A stretch of 64,000 nucleotides of DNA from Dickeya oryzae. GTDB taxonomy: Bacteria > Pseudomonadota > Gammaproteobacteria > Enterobacterales > Enterobacteriaceae. This document shows, in pieces, positions 18,827 through 28,207 of the stretch. The stretch is from assembly GCF_009372235.1 (NCBI RefSeq), contig NZ_SULL01000016.1, positions 124,001-188,000 of the forward strand, read 5' to 3'. The notes beneath the pieces are model-generated. The model saw only the letters and a list, made by a program, of their open reading frames with translations. It was not told the DNA's origin and ran no database searches. How positions within the stretch are numbered: the first letter of the stretch is position 1; each line of letters opens with the position of its first letter. The translations under genes and the position numbers were made by a program.

Positions 18827-19566
18827 CCCCGAACTGGCTTTATCCTGCTATCGTCGCCCACCGTGGCGGCGGTTCTCTGGCTCCGGAAAACACACTGGCG
18901 GCGATTGATGTCGGTGCGCAGCATGGTCACAAGATGATCGAGTTTGACGCCAAGCTGTCGCAGGACGGGCACATCTTCTTGTTGCACGACGACACGCTGG
19001 AGCGCACCAGTAACGGGTGGGGCGTGGCGGGCGAGCTGCCGTGGGACAAACTGGTCGGGCTGGATGCCGGTAGCTGGTACAGCAGCCAGTTTCAGGGCGA
19101 ACGCCTGCCGCTGCTGTCTGAAGTGGCGAAACGCTGCGAACAGTACGGTATGGCGGCCAATATCGAGATCAAACCGACTACCGGCTGCGAGGAGCAGACC
19201 GGCCGTGTGGTGGCGCTGGTCGCCCGCGAGCTGTGGCAGAGCCATCCTGTCGCGCCGCTGCTGTCGTCGTTTTCGGTTGAGGCGCTGGCTGCCGCGCAGC
19301 AGGCTGTGCCGGAGTTACCGCGAGGTCTGCTGCTGGATGAATGGGAGGAGGACTGGCGTAATCTGACGACACGGTTAGGCTGCGTCTCGATTCACCTCAA
19401 CCACCGTCTGCTTGATGAAGCGCGCGTCAGAGCGTTGAAAGACGCCGGGTTGCGTATTCTGGTGTATACCGTCAATCAGCCCGATCGGGCGCGTACCCTG
19501 TTGCAGTGGGGCGTTGACTGTATCTGTACCGACCGGATAGATTTGATTGGACCGCAATTTAATTAA
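18823..19566 (+). CDS. ugpQ: Glycerophosphodiester phosphodiesterase UgpQ
   Basis: This 247-residue cytoplasmic GDPD-family enzyme hydrolyses imported glycerophosphodiesters to glycerol-3-phosphate and an alcohol. The TIM-barrel motifs [12 protein letters not shown] (catalytic His and Glu) and [10 protein letters not shown] followed by [10 protein letters not shown] are present. It is the last gene of ugpBAECQ, translationally coupled to ugpC. Confidence 0.96.
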   Translation: MTPNWLYPAIVAHRGGGSLAPENTLAAIDVGAQHGHKMIEFDAKLSQDGHIFLLHDDTLERTSNGWGVAGELPWDKLVGLDAGSWYSSQFQGERLPLLSEVAKRCEQYGMAANIEIKPTTGCEEQTGRVVALVARELWQSHPVAPLLSSFSVEALAAAQQAVPELPRGLLLDEWEEDWRNLTTRLGCVSIHLNHRLLDEARVRALKDAGLRILVYTVNQPDRARTLLQWGVDCICTDRIDLIGPQFN

Positions 19567-19670
19567 CGTCGGCGGGTATCGTCTGTCCTGACAGCGTATG
19601 ACTCCGACCCATAAATCGGCGTGTTTCGTCAGGCGTTTCCTGTATGACCTCGGGCCATGTCGCCCGCTCC

Positions 19671-19693
19671 CGGTAAGGCGTTACGCCTTACCG
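19671..19693. repeat. Perfect palindromic hairpin after ugpQ
   Basis: A 10-bp perfect stem (CGGTAAGGCG / CGCCTTACCG) with a TTA loop lies between ugpQ and the next gene. There is no T-run. It may stabilise the 3' end of the ugp mRNA or be a REP-like element. Confidence 0.6.
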
Positions 19694-19748
19694 TCGTGAC
19701 CTGCCATCAGCCTTCGCCTGGGGAGCAACGCCTTATTAAGGAAGGGCG

Positions 19749-20705
19749 ATGCCCACGTTTATTGTTTCTCTTTGGCACCAGATTTTTCTTTCTCTACCGC
19801 TGTTTGTGCTGATTGCGCTGGGCTATGCCTTGATCCGTTTCGGCCATTGGTCGTCCACGGTGACCGATGCGCTGAGTAAATTCGTCTTTTCCGTGGCGCT
19901 GCCCGCCATGCTATTTCGCATGATGTGCGACTTTTCCAAACGACCCTCGGTGGATGCCCGGTTGCTCATTGCCTTCTTTGGCAGTTGCCTGCTGGTCTTC
20001 ATTCTGGGGCGGGTGGTTGCCAGTCGGGTGTTCCGGCTGGATGGCGTTTCCGGCTCGGTGTTTTCGCTCAGCGGTATTTTCTCCAACAACGTGATGCTTG
20101 GCCTGCCCATCGCCACCCTGATGCTGGGGCCACAAGCGGTTCCGTCTGTGGCGCTGGTGCTGGTGTTCAATGGTTTGATTTTATGGACACTGGTAACGGT
20201 GTCGGTGGAGTGGGCGCGTAACGGTTCGTTGTCGATGCAGGGGTTTACCAAAACGGCGCTCGGCGTGCTGAAAAACCCGCTGATCATCGGCATTTTGTCC
20301 GGCACGTTTTACAGCCTGACGGGCTTGCCGCTGCCGGATGTGGTGGACAAGCCGATAGGCATGCTAGGGCAAATTGCCGTCCCGCTGTCGCTGATAGCGC
20401 TGGGGATGGGGCTGGCGGAATACCGCATCCGTGACGGGTGGCAAATCAGCGTGGCTATCTGTCTTATCAAACTGGTGGTACAGCCGTTGGTGGTGTGGGG
20501 GCTGGCGCTGGCATTAGGACTGCCGGAGATGGAAACCCGTGTGGTGGTGCTGCTGGGGTCGATGGCGGTGGGCGTGAATATCTACCTGATGTCCCGGCAG
20601 TTCAATGTATTGGGTGGCCCGGTTGCCGCCAGCCTGCTGATGTCGACCGCGCTGGCGGGGGTGACCACGCCGTTGATCCTGACGCTGATGGGCGTGCGGG
20701 TTTAA
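19749..20705 (+). CDS. AEC-family (auxin efflux carrier) transporter
   Basis: This 318-residue membrane protein has about ten hydrophobic helices in the N- and C-terminal halves characteristic of the AEC family. Family-like features include the early FVFSVALPAMLF stretch and the GIFSNNVMLGLPI segment. The AAGGAAGGG ribosome site supports the start. AEC proteins export or exchange small carboxylates and other anions, but the substrate cannot be deduced here. It is separated from ugpQ by about 180 bp and is probably a separate transcription unit. Confidence 0.88.
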   Translation: MPTFIVSLWHQIFLSLPLFVLIALGYALIRFGHWSSTVTDALSKFVFSVALPAMLFRMMCDFSKRPSVDARLLIAFFGSCLLVFILGRVVASRVFRLDGVSGSVFSLSGIFSNNVMLGLPIATLMLGPQAVPSVALVLVFNGLILWTLVTVSVEWARNGSLSMQGFTKTALGVLKNPLIIGILSGTFYSLTGLPLPDVVDKPIGMLGQIAVPLSLIALGMGLAEYRIRDGWQISVAICLIKLVVQPLVVWGLALALGLPEMETRVVVLLGSMAVGVNIYLMSRQFNVLGGPVAASLLMSTALAGVTTPLILTLMGVRV

Positions 20706-20733
20706 CACACGCTCAGGCCTCTTACCTGCTCAT

Positions 20734-20771
20734 GTCAGTGCCCGTCAGGCGATTGCCTGACGGGCACTGAC
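20734..20771. terminator. Long perfect hairpin between convergent genes
   Basis: A 17-bp perfect stem (starting GTCAGTGCCCG) with a GATT loop separates the convergent AEC transporter and yhhA genes. There is no T-run on either strand, so it may be a transcription barrier or an mRNA-end stabiliser. Confidence 0.6.
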
Positions 20772-20798
20772 GGGTATTCGGTGATAGCAGCGATATCA

Positions 20799-21083
20799 TC
20801 AGTAGCTGCGGTTGGTATTACCGGGGGCAGATTGCTGAATGCGCTGGCGATTTTGCTCCAGTTGCTGTTGCAGTTGTTGCTGTTGTTCGCGGCTGCGCTG
20901 CTGAATGTCCTGATTGAGCTGCTGCTGCTGGAATTGTTGGCTTTGCTGCATCTCCTGTAGCAACCGCTTCTGGCTGCTGATGCCGTTTTCAAACTGCTGT
21001 TGCTGGGGCGAGATAGTTTGTGTAGCGGCCTGAGCCAGCAACGGCAGGCTCAACAGCCACATCAGGGAAGGCAGTATTCTCAT
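20799..21083 (-). CDS. yhhA: Exported Gln-rich protein YhhA (DUF2756)
   Basis: This small 94-residue protein has an N-terminal signal peptide (MRILPSLMWLLSLPLLAQA) followed by a highly Gln-rich, predicted coiled-coil helix. The start at 21083 has a strong GGAGGAG site; upstream in-frame codons lack one. In E. coli yhhA directly follows ugpQ, so position and composition both support the assignment, though E. coli YhhA is longer. The function is unknown. Confidence 0.75.
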   Translation of the reverse strand: MRILPSLMWLLSLPLLAQAATQTISPQQQQFENGISSQKRLLQEMQQSQQFQQQQLNQDIQQRSREQQQQLQQQLEQNRQRIQQSAPGNTNRSY

Positions 21084-21253
21084 AGCTCCTCCGGGGGAAA
21101 CGACGGCCTTATCAGGTTCTATTCTAGCGGTTAATGCAAGCCGCGTCTGGTTTTCGCCGACAGATCGGACGATGTGCCACACAGGTCGTTGCTGGGGGAC
21201 GGACACGGAATACGCTATACTGACGCCCACCTTTTTTCGTGCCTGACTTTATC

Positions 21254-21718
21254 ATGTTTCATATTGCACTCTATGAGCCGCAGATCGCACCCAACACCGG
21301 CAATATTATCCGTCTGGCGGCCAACAACGGTTGCTCGTTGCACCTGATCGAACCCTTGGGTTTTGATTTCGAGGAAAAAAAGCTACGTCGCGCCGGGCTG
21401 GACTATCACGACCTGGCGAATGTCAGCCGTCACCGTAACTATCAGGATTTTTTGCAGGCAGTGGCAGGGCAGCGGATTTTCGCCTGTACCACCAAAGGCA
21501 GCCGTCCTTACGACGAGCCTGACTATCAGCCGGGTGATGTGCTGTTGTTTGGCTCGGAAACCGCCGGTCTGCCGGATGACATTCGCAATGGTTTCGCACC
21601 GGAAAACCGCATCCGCATTCCGATGGAACCCAATTGCCGTAGCCTGAATTTGTCCAATTCGGTGGCGATCATCAGTTACGAAGCCTGGCGTCAGAATGGG
21701 TTCGGTGGCCGCCGCTGA
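21254..21718 (+). CDS. trmL: tRNA (cytidine/uridine-2'-O-)-methyltransferase TrmL
   Basis: This SPOUT-superfamily enzyme methylates the 2'-OH of the wobble nucleotide 34 of certain leucine tRNAs. Motifs match E. coli TrmL (YibK): [15 protein letters not shown] near the N-terminus, [11 protein letters not shown], and the C-terminal knot segment [19 protein letters not shown]. The ATG at 21254 aligns with the E. coli N-terminus (154 residues); an upstream GTG at 21239 is less likely. Its ribosome site is weak. Confidence 0.93.
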   Translation: MFHIALYEPQIAPNTGNIIRLAANNGCSLHLIEPLGFDFEEKKLRRAGLDYHDLANVSRHRNYQDFLQAVAGQRIFACTTKGSRPYDEPDYQPGDVLLFGSETAGLPDDIRNGFAPENRIRIPMEPNCRSLNLSNSVAIISYEAWRQNGFGGRR

Positions 21719-21815
21719 CCGGCCCTTTACTGCTGTGACGGTGCGGATATCGGGTTCCGTAACGGCTGGCAAGCGTTGTGTGGTGGCAGGAGCACGGTGG
21801 CAGACGGAAGTCGGG

Positions 21816-22589
21816 TTAACGCTGTTGCAGGATAGGGGTACGACGCGCAGGCGTCGGGTTAAGCAGGAACACCACTTCGCCCCGGTAGAAGGGTGATGAT
21901 GCCAGCCGCCGCTGCCACTGTTCATCCCACTTACCGTGTTGTACCAGTCCGAGCCGGAACGGCAAGGTCAGGCGCAACAGCGCAGGCAGATACGCGGTGT
22001 AATTCTCCACGGTTTGCCGCCCTTGATAGGTTTGCACCACCATTTCATCGACCACCCCGTTGAGGCGATTGAGTTGGCGAACGTCGCCGGTTTTGGCCCA
22101 ATCCAGCAGCCCGGTAACGCTCAACCGGCAACCGGGCGGCAATTGCTGGCGTAACGCCTGCAAAAATTCAACGTAATGGGACAAGTGGTAGCTTTTGGCG
22201 TCGAAATCAAGCTGGATGCCATCAAGGTGATTACCGGCAGCGGCCCAACGTTGCCGAAGGTGCAACAGGCGTTGCCATTCCGATTGACTCAGCCGCAATT
22301 CAGATACCCGAAACGACAACCACAGGTGTTTGACCGGTAACTTGCTGACCGGGATCCCCTGGCGCAGAAAAACGGTTTTGCCGTTCCGGCGGGCGATTTC
22401 CCCCTGATGCAGGTAAAGCGTATCGGCCTGAGCGAGCACCGGTTGCGGCTGTACCGCCGCCCATAACCAGAACGCATGATAACGGGCGGCGTCAACGGTG
22501 GCACCGTAGGCGGTGATACTCAGGCACAGCAGGCTTGTCAGCACAACAGTACAACGGACTACCAGTAGTATTTGAGCTGTCGCGCCCAT
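21816..22589 (-). CDS. Exported DUF3142-type protein
   Basis: This 257-residue protein has an N-terminal hydrophobic export signal (about residues 5-30) and a barrel-like domain resembling DUF3142, with the segment GIQLDFDAKSYHLSHYVEFL in which Asp residues follow a beta strand. That pattern recalls glycoside hydrolase folds, but catalysis is not demonstrated. Its start overlaps the end of the upstream gene by about 30 bp, indicating a two-gene operon of exported proteins. The function is unknown. Confidence 0.75.
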   Translation of the reverse strand: MGATAQILLVVRCTVVLTSLLCLSITAYGATVDAARYHAFWLWAAVQPQPVLAQADTLYLHQGEIARRNGKTVFLRQGIPVSKLPVKHLWLSFRVSELRLSQSEWQRLLHLRQRWAAAGNHLDGIQLDFDAKSYHLSHYVEFLQALRQQLPPGCRLSVTGLLDWAKTGDVRQLNRLNGVVDEMVVQTYQGRQTVENYTAYLPALLRLTLPFRLGLVQHGKWDEQWQRRLASSPFYRGEVVFLLNPTPARRTPILQQR

Positions 22590-24760
22590 TGGCTACCTTT
22601 GAACTCGGTTTTGAGCTGTCGGAACCACGCTTTGCGGGTTCCCTTGCTGATATCCTGCGAACCGCAGTCGTTATAGCCGCTGGGTGCGTAGCAATAAATA
22701 GCGCGGTAGAGCGCATAGCTCTTGTCTTCCTCTGGGGCTTTCGCGTCGGCAATCACTTGCATGTAGTTATCCAGACGGTTGAACTCCTGACCGGGATAAT
22801 AATCGGTAGCATCCGTCAGGCCGTTGAGCATGTTGCTTTCACCCCAATCGAACCCCACGCCGTTACCGGTGCGCAGGAAGAATTCGCCCATGCAGTTGAG
22901 CGCGTGGGCGTCGTTGGCGTTATGGCTCAGGGCTGTGACCGTTTCCTGCAAGGTGGGACATTCATACCCCTCTTCGGTATCACTGCCGTCCCAGTTAAAC
23001 AGCGTCAGATCTTCTGCATTCCAGCTCATGTTCTCTGTGCTTTTCAGCGGTGCGATGACTTTCAGCAACTCGCTGTCTTTCAGGAAACCGGTGTAATCGC
23101 GGTGGGTGAGCTGTTTGGTGAGCAGTGTGTGCAGGGCGATGGCCCGCTCTTCCGGCGTCTGTTGTGGGCCGGTCTGTCGGTGCAGCAGATCGGCATCGGC
23201 GCTGACTTTCAGAATGGCAGAACGAAAACGCAGGTTTTTGACCGGACTTTCGGGGGTGAAGACTCGCTCAGGATGGCCGCTATCCACCAGCGTTTGTGCC
23301 AGCGCCAGTTGCAGATACTGCTGCTGGGTGTAGGTGGTTTTCAACGTCAGCAGGTGACGCCAGTGTGCTTCCGCGTCATCCCACTGTTTCTGGCGTTGCA
23401 TCGCCAGCCCGCGCAGCACCTGGCTGCTAAAGGCGGTCACATCAGAGATATCCTTTGCAGTGGTCATCGGCAGGGTTTTGAGCACCGCTGCGTCGTCCCG
23501 CAATTGGTAATACTGAAACGCCGCCTGCAGGTAGTGAAACGCGTCCTGCATCCCGGCTTTTTCAAACAGCGGTTGCTGACGGGTGATTTCTTCCTGTGTA
23601 AGAGCGGGTAAGGTCATCCAACCGTCGGGGCTGCGCAGACGTTTGATGTCCTGCACCAGCATCAGAATGGGGGTGTCGGCGGAAGACACAAAGCGACTGT
23701 CTTCCAGCAGTTTGTTGTCAATTTCGTTACCGATGGTTTGCAGTTGCTCCACGCTGGTGGCTGATGCCAGCGCTTTGCTAAAACGCCGGGCCAGTGCAAC
23801 GGTATCACCGCTGATCCATTCAGCCCGGCGGTACAGGCCTTCCGCGGAGTCGACGTATTTCCCTTTAGGGTACTGTTTCAGGTAGTCATCGATGCGTTGC
23901 ACCGCCTGTTGCCCGGCCGTTTTATCCATCTTGCGTGGGTCGAACATGTTGTACTCGTCCTGCGCGTCTTTCATCGCCTGATTAATCGACACCCGAATCA
24001 GCATATAACGCGCGGTTTCTGCGACCCAAGATTGGTCGGCTGGCAACAACTGTTGGAAGCCCTTGTCCGCCTGATCCAATTGCCCGTCATAAAATGCGGT
24101 GGCGCTGATGAGGTAGCGTCGCAGCTCACCAGCGTGGCCTGTTTCCGGCACATCGGCCAGATCGGTTGTCGCGTTATCCAGGAGGTAATCGCTGGATAAC
24201 ATCCTCGTTCTGACCAGGGCTAACTGGGTCCGCTGGGCGTCGCTCAGCGACTTATCCGCCAGCAGCAGGTCGAAAAAACGCTCAAGTGTGGTGAGGTCGT
24301 TGGATATCCAGCGGCCATCCAGGTCAACGGGTGTCAGGGAGCGCAGTTTATCCAACTCGGTATCGGGGAAATGTAACTGAACGGCTTTTTGCAGCAGTGA
24401 TGCATTCTCGTCGTTGGCTTTATCATCCACAGGCGCACCAGGATCGGCCTGAGTGTCGGCGTCGGTGCCATTGCCATTGTCTTCGGTGGCGTCGAGCCCC
24501 ATCACGCGGTACGCGGTGAACGGGTCGACACGGGAACGGGTTTGATCCGGCTCCGGCTGCGGGATAGGCAGCGGGATATGGTTATGGCTGCTTTGCAGCA
24601 GCATGAGATTGGTACGGGTGTCATTATCCGGCAAAAGGTAAGGAAGTGCGGGCATACCGCAATCAGCATCGGAAAAACCGCATACGCCATCACCGGAGGC
24701 ATACGCTGACATTGGTACCAGAGTGGCAATGAATCCAGCCAATAAGGCTAATCCTTTCAT
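22559..24760 (-). CDS. Large exported TPR-like protein of unknown function
   Basis: This 733-residue protein starts with a signal peptide (cleavage expected after AYA, about residue 21), followed by a short Cys-containing segment (VCGFSDADCG), a Pro/Asp-rich linker, and a long helical body with several TPR-like helical pairs (for example YLKQYPKGKYVDSAEGLYRRAEW near 285-310). Four more Cys lie near the C-terminus and could form disulfides. It is probably periplasmic and works with the DUF3142-type protein encoded just downstream with an overlapping end. No function is known. Confidence 0.75.
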   Translation of the reverse strand: MKGLALLAGFIATLVPMSAYASGDGVCGFSDADCGMPALPYLLPDNDTRTNLMLLQSSHNHIPLPIPQPEPDQTRSRVDPFTAYRVMGLDATEDNGNGTDADTQADPGAPVDDKANDENASLLQKAVQLHFPDTELDKLRSLTPVDLDGRWISNDLTTLERFFDLLLADKSLSDAQRTQLALVRTRMLSSDYLLDNATTDLADVPETGHAGELRRYLISATAFYDGQLDQADKGFQQLLPADQSWVAETARYMLIRVSINQAMKDAQDEYNMFDPRKMDKTAGQQAVQRIDDYLKQYPKGKYVDSAEGLYRRAEWISGDTVALARRFSKALASATSVEQLQTIGNEIDNKLLEDSRFVSSADTPILMLVQDIKRLRSPDGWMTLPALTQEEITRQQPLFEKAGMQDAFHYLQAAFQYYQLRDDAAVLKTLPMTTAKDISDVTAFSSQVLRGLAMQRQKQWDDAEAHWRHLLTLKTTYTQQQYLQLALAQTLVDSGHPERVFTPESPVKNLRFRSAILKVSADADLLHRQTGPQQTPEERAIALHTLLTKQLTHRDYTGFLKDSELLKVIAPLKSTENMSWNAEDLTLFNWDGSDTEEGYECPTLQETVTALSHNANDAHALNCMGEFFLRTGNGVGFDWGESNMLNGLTDATDYYPGQEFNRLDNYMQVIADAKAPEEDKSYALYRAIYCYAPSGYNDCGSQDISKGTRKAWFRQLKTEFKGSQWARQLKYYW

Positions 24761-25120
24761 GTCCTTTTCCTGTGCAGGGTGTCAGGCAACATCAAGAACG
24801 TATCCATCAAACATGTGTAGGTTCATGCATGACTGAAGGGACAAACAGCATGGCCAGCGGGTAGTCTGGTTTGTTTGTTGGCAAGTCAGGACCCGTGGCA
24901 CTGGTCTACACTCTACCCGACCACAGGAAAAACTCAATTGGTTGACGGTCTGGATGTGACAACAGGCGCGCTACACCGCGCCCGAAAACTGTCCACATCC
25001 GATGATACCGCGTGCCTGCCCTTGATGCGTTTGAGATGGCCTTGATGCCGCATTCACACGCATAACAACATTCACTTGGACAACACATTCACACTGACAA
25101 CAATAAATGCCGACAACATC
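24761..25120. other. Intergenic region between the exported operon and cpxA
   Basis: These 360 bp lie downstream of cpxA and upstream of the TPR-like gene, all on the minus strand. They presumably hold the promoter of the exported pair. I see no convincing hairpin, operator or small gene. Confidence 0.4.
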
Positions 25121-26491
25121 CTAACGCTGATAGAGCGGTAACCAGAGTGTGAGCTGTAAACCACCCAACGGGCTTTCGTCAGCCTTGGCCCAGCCACGAT
25201 GTTGGGTCAGTGCCGTTTCGACGATAGCCAGCCCCAGACCAGTACCACCAGACTCCCGGTCACGGGCTTCGTCAGTACGATAGAACGGGCGGAAAATTTG
25301 TTCCCGATCTTCCGGGCTGACTCCCGGTCCATCGTCACCGACGACAATGGTCACGCCTTGAGCATCGGCCGAGAACGACACGGCGATGCGGCTGTGCGAA
25401 TAGCGCAGCGCATTACGCACCACATTCTCCAGTGTGCTGTCGAGCGCGGTAGGGTTGCCGAACAACGGCCACGGTCCCGGTGGTGATAACACCTCAAGCG
25501 TTTTGCCCATCTGTTCGGCTTCAAAGCGGGCGTCGTCCAGCACATCGTTCCACAGCTCATCCGCCTGCAGTTCTTCGCGTGACAGTTCGTTCTTATGCTG
25601 ATTGCGGGAGAGCACCAGCAAGTCGTTGATCATACCGTCGAGACGCTGGGTTTCGGTTTCTATACGGTTGAGTTCGTTGCCTTCGCCCTGACGGCGGCGT
25701 AATAGCGCGGTTGCCAGTTGCAGCCGGGTCAACGGTGTGCGTAACTCATGGGAGATATCGGATAACAGGCGCTGTTGCGCGGTCACCATGCGCTCCAGTG
25801 CGCTGACCATCTGGTTAAAGCTGGCACCGGTCGCCCGGAATTCCTGTGGGCCAGACTCCAGCTCCGGGTGCTGCTTCAGGTTGCCGCGCGCCACATCATC
25901 GGCCGCGTTTTTCAGTTTGCGTGCCGGTTTCGCCAGACTCCAGGCTAGCCATAACAACAATGGCGAACTGGTGAGCATGGTGACTATCAGCAACAACAAC
26001 GGGCGGTCAAACAACAGGTTGATAAAGTCGGATTGTGGGCTGCTGGCGGGACGCAGCATGTACATCAGGTAGCTGTCTTCGCCATCACGTACAGCGAACG
26101 GCCCCAGTAATTCCAGCCGACCGTATTTTTTCTTTTGCGGGAAATCCGCACTGTCGGACTGGCCGATGAAATTGCGCACTATCTGCATTTCATTACGCTG
26201 AGCACCGATCACGCGCCCTTCACTGGTGACCAGCAGCAGGCGCTGACCCGGCGGCGCCCACTTTTCGATCACGCGAAACAAGCGACGCCACCACAGCAAA
26301 TCATTGGCGGGATCGCTCGCCAGCTCGGCTTCTATGTGCTGCTCCAGCATCAACCCCTGCCGCTGTTCGTTTTCCAGCAGCGGGGTCAGTTGCCGTGAGT
26401 CCAGTTTCGGCAGCATCAGTACCAGCATCAGCACCAGTGCCAGCGTCAGCCAGAAAATAGCGAAAATACGGGCGGTGAGGCTGTTTATCAT
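25121..26491 (-). CDS. cpxA: Envelope-stress sensor histidine kinase CpxA
   Basis: This 456-residue inner-membrane sensor kinase/phosphatase monitors misfolded envelope proteins. An N-terminal membrane helix (about 8-28), a periplasmic sensor domain, a second membrane helix (about 163-185), a HAMP domain, the phospho-accepting His248 in DISHELRTPL and an ATP-binding domain with DDGPGV and GTGLGLAIV motifs are all visible. It lies 16 bp downstream of cpxR in the same operon and is expected to phosphorylate CpxR. Confidence 0.96.
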   Translation of the reverse strand: MINSLTARIFAIFWLTLALVLMLVLMLPKLDSRQLTPLLENEQRQGLMLEQHIEAELASDPANDLLWWRRLFRVIEKWAPPGQRLLLVTSEGRVIGAQRNEMQIVRNFIGQSDSADFPQKKKYGRLELLGPFAVRDGEDSYLMYMLRPASSPQSDFINLLFDRPLLLLIVTMLTSSPLLLWLAWSLAKPARKLKNAADDVARGNLKQHPELESGPQEFRATGASFNQMVSALERMVTAQQRLLSDISHELRTPLTRLQLATALLRRRQGEGNELNRIETETQRLDGMINDLLVLSRNQHKNELSREELQADELWNDVLDDARFEAEQMGKTLEVLSPPGPWPLFGNPTALDSTLENVVRNALRYSHSRIAVSFSADAQGVTIVVGDDGPGVSPEDREQIFRPFYRTDEARDRESGGTGLGLAIVETALTQHRGWAKADESPLGGLQLTLWLPLYQR

Positions 26492-26507
26492 ACGATGGCG
26501 GCCTGAA

Positions 26508-27206
26508 TCATGCGGTAGACACCATCAGATAACCTCTGCCACGCAGGGTTTTAAACCAGGGCAGCCCATCTTTTCGCTCCGGCAGCTTACGCCGCAGGTT
26601 GGAGATATGCATGTCGATGGCGCGATCGAACGGCGTCAGGCGCTTACCCAGCACTTCCTGACTGAGATGCTCACGCGAGACGACCTGTCCCAGACGTTGT
26701 GCCAGCAGGTAGAGCAGGGTGAATTCCGTACCGGTCAGGTCCAGCACTTCGTTATCGAAGCTGGCTTCCTGACGACCGGGGTTAAGCCGCAGCGCATCCA
26801 CTTCGATAGTGGGGGCACTGGCTTCGCCGGCCTGCTGTTGATCGGTCCAGTTAGAACGACGCAGGATAGCGCGGATACGGGCGACCAGCTCCCGGTCGTT
26901 AAACGGTTTCGGCAGGTAATCGTCTGCGCCCAATTCCAGGCCGAGGACACGGTCCAATTCGCTGCCACGGGCGGTAAGCATGATTACCGGCGTCTGGTAG
27001 CGTTGGCGCACTTCTTTAAGTGTGTCGATGCCGTTTTTCTTCGGCATCATGATATCCAGCAATAACAGGTCAACCGAGTCATCCAGCACGCTTAACGCCT
27101 GTTCGCCGTCATGGGCGACAACGACGTTAAAGCCTTCCATTTCGAGCAATTCCCGTAACAGGGATGTCAGTTCGCGATCGTCATCAACCAACAGGATTTT
27201 ATTCAT
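26508..27206 (-). CDS. cpxR: Envelope-stress response regulator CpxR
   Basis: This 232-residue OmpR-family response regulator has a receiver domain with acidic pocket DDD at 8-10, phospho-acceptor Asp51 (LLLLDIMMP) and conserved Lys in LPKPF, followed by a C-terminal winged helix. It activates cpxP and autoregulates cpxRA; a perfect CpxR box lies in the divergent region upstream. Confidence 0.97.
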   Translation of the reverse strand: MNKILLVDDDRELTSLLRELLEMEGFNVVVAHDGEQALSVLDDSVDLLLLDIMMPKKNGIDTLKEVRQRYQTPVIMLTARGSELDRVLGLELGADDYLPKPFNDRELVARIRAILRRSNWTDQQQAGEASAPTIEVDALRLNPGRQEASFDNEVLDLTGTEFTLLYLLAQRLGQVVSREHLSQEVLGKRLTPFDRAIDMHISNLRRKLPERKDGLPWFKTLRGRGYLMVSTA

Positions 27207-27260
27207 GATTTACCTACCTCCACGGGCAAAATACGCCATAGATCGCCGCTATTCCATGAC

Positions 27261-27275
27261 TTTACTTAGTTTTAC
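27261..27275 (-). promoter_or_regulatory. CpxR box between cpxR and cpxP
   Basis: On the minus strand the sequence reads GTAAA-N5-GTAAA, an exact match to the CpxR consensus. It lies in the cpxR/cpxP divergent region, positioned for stress induction of cpxP and autoregulation of cpxRA. Confidence 0.9.
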
Positions 27276-27404
27276 ATCGTCTGACGCATGTTTGCAGCAA
27301 GGCATTTAGACTAGGTCCATCGATTAGCCAACAGTACACGGCACACTTTACGCAAACATAAGCTGTACGTGAACACATGTCGGTGAACACAGAGGAGTCA
27401 TGAG

Positions 27405-27968
27405 ATGCGGGGCACCCTCATCACGTTATCTTTTACTTCACTGCTGATGCTGGTCACCGGCACTGTGATGGCGATCGAGCATCATTCTTCTGTCGACAGT
27501 GATGCCTCTGCCGAAAACAATGCCCCACAAGTGGGGAACTGTTATCGGGATGACTCTGCCACGAAACGTGAAGAGAGTCAGCAAGGTATGTTCGACGGTG
27601 TGAGGCTGACGGAACACCAGCGTCAGCAAATGCGTGACCTGATGCGGCAAGTGCGCCACGAACAGCCTGCTTATGAGGCGAATGATGTGGAAATCATGCA
27701 TCGGTTGGTCACGGCAGAAAAATTTGATGCCCCGGCGGTGCAGGCGCAGGTCGCCAAAATGGTACAGGCACAGATTGCGCGTCAGGTAGAAATCGCCCGG
27801 GTGAGTAATCAGATGTACAACATGCTGACGCCGGAGCAAAAAGCGGTGTTAAACCAGAAACATGAGCAGGCGATGCAGACTGTGCGCCAGCAGATGCCCG
27901 CGTCCGACTCGAGCAGCCAGAATTTGCAACTGTCCCGTCAGGGGCAGGATGAGAGCCCAGAGCAGTGA
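27405..27968 (+). CDS. cpxP: Periplasmic Cpx inhibitor/chaperone CpxP
   Basis: This 187-residue protein has a signal peptide (cleavage expected after residue 23) and the two LTxxQ motifs of the CpxP/Spy family (LTEHQ at 68-72, LTPEQ at 141-145). CpxP dampens CpxA signalling and delivers misfolded proteins to degradation. It is divergent from cpxRA with a CpxR box between them. The AGAGGAG ribosome site supports the ATG at 27405. Its 3'-UTR encodes the small RNA CpxQ. Confidence 0.94.
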   Translation: MRGTLITLSFTSLLMLVTGTVMAIEHHSSVDSDASAENNAPQVGNCYRDDSATKREESQQGMFDGVRLTEHQRQQMRDLMRQVRHEQPAYEANDVEIMHRLVTAEKFDAPAVQAQVAKMVQAQIARQVEIARVSNQMYNMLTPEQKAVLNQKHEQAMQTVRQQMPASDSSSQNLQLSRQGQDESPEQ

Positions 27969-27975
27969 TAGTTTT

Positions 27976-28050
27976 GAGTAATGAATGATAGTACCGAGTA
28001 ATGCGTGTTTTTCCGAGTAGTGAGAAGTGAGAGTAGTGCCGAGAGTAGTG
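27976..28050 (+). repeat. Degenerate GAGTARTG repeats in the cpxP 3'-UTR
   Basis: Five copies of GAGTA(A/G)TG at irregular spacing lie between the cpxP stop and the CpxQ 5' end. They would be in the mRNA stretch removed when CpxQ is cleaved from the cpxP transcript. No function is known. Confidence 0.55.
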
Positions 28051-28070
28051 TGTGTTAAAGAAGTAACCTG

Positions 28071-28131
28071 TTTTCCTTGCCATAGACACCATCCCTGTCT
28101 TTTTCCCCGCCTTGATGGCGGGGTTTTTTTT
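28071..28131 (+). ncRNA. cpxQ: Small regulatory RNA CpxQ (cpxP 3'-UTR)
   Basis: The 3' end of the cpxP transcript carries the single-stranded region of CpxQ (TTTTCCTTGCCATAGACACC and the next ten bases) essentially as I remember it from E. coli and Salmonella, followed by a GC-rich hairpin and eight T residues. CpxQ is released from cpxP mRNA by RNase E and, with Hfq, represses envelope-related mRNAs. The terminator stem-loop differs from the enterobacterial version I recall and instead matches terminators inside the neighbouring tail-fibre array. Confidence 0.88.
28105..28131 (+). terminator. cpxP/CpxQ intrinsic terminator
   Basis: A 7-bp stem (CCCCGCC / GGCGGGG) with loop TTGAT is followed by eight T. 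It ends both cpxP mRNA and CpxQ. The same stem core and loop recur at 30585 and 32519. Confidence 0.95.
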
Positions 28132-28207
28132 GGTGCACATAACCAATAACTCTTTTGCCTTTAACTAACACAGGCTGATACATCGATTACCAATAGCGCG
28201 GCTGGGC

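Noticed and set aside
28131-28207. P2-type att core flanking the fibre array
   Set aside because: I looked for matching direct repeats after CpxQ and before fieF and found none by eye. A precise comparison with an array-free relative would be needed.
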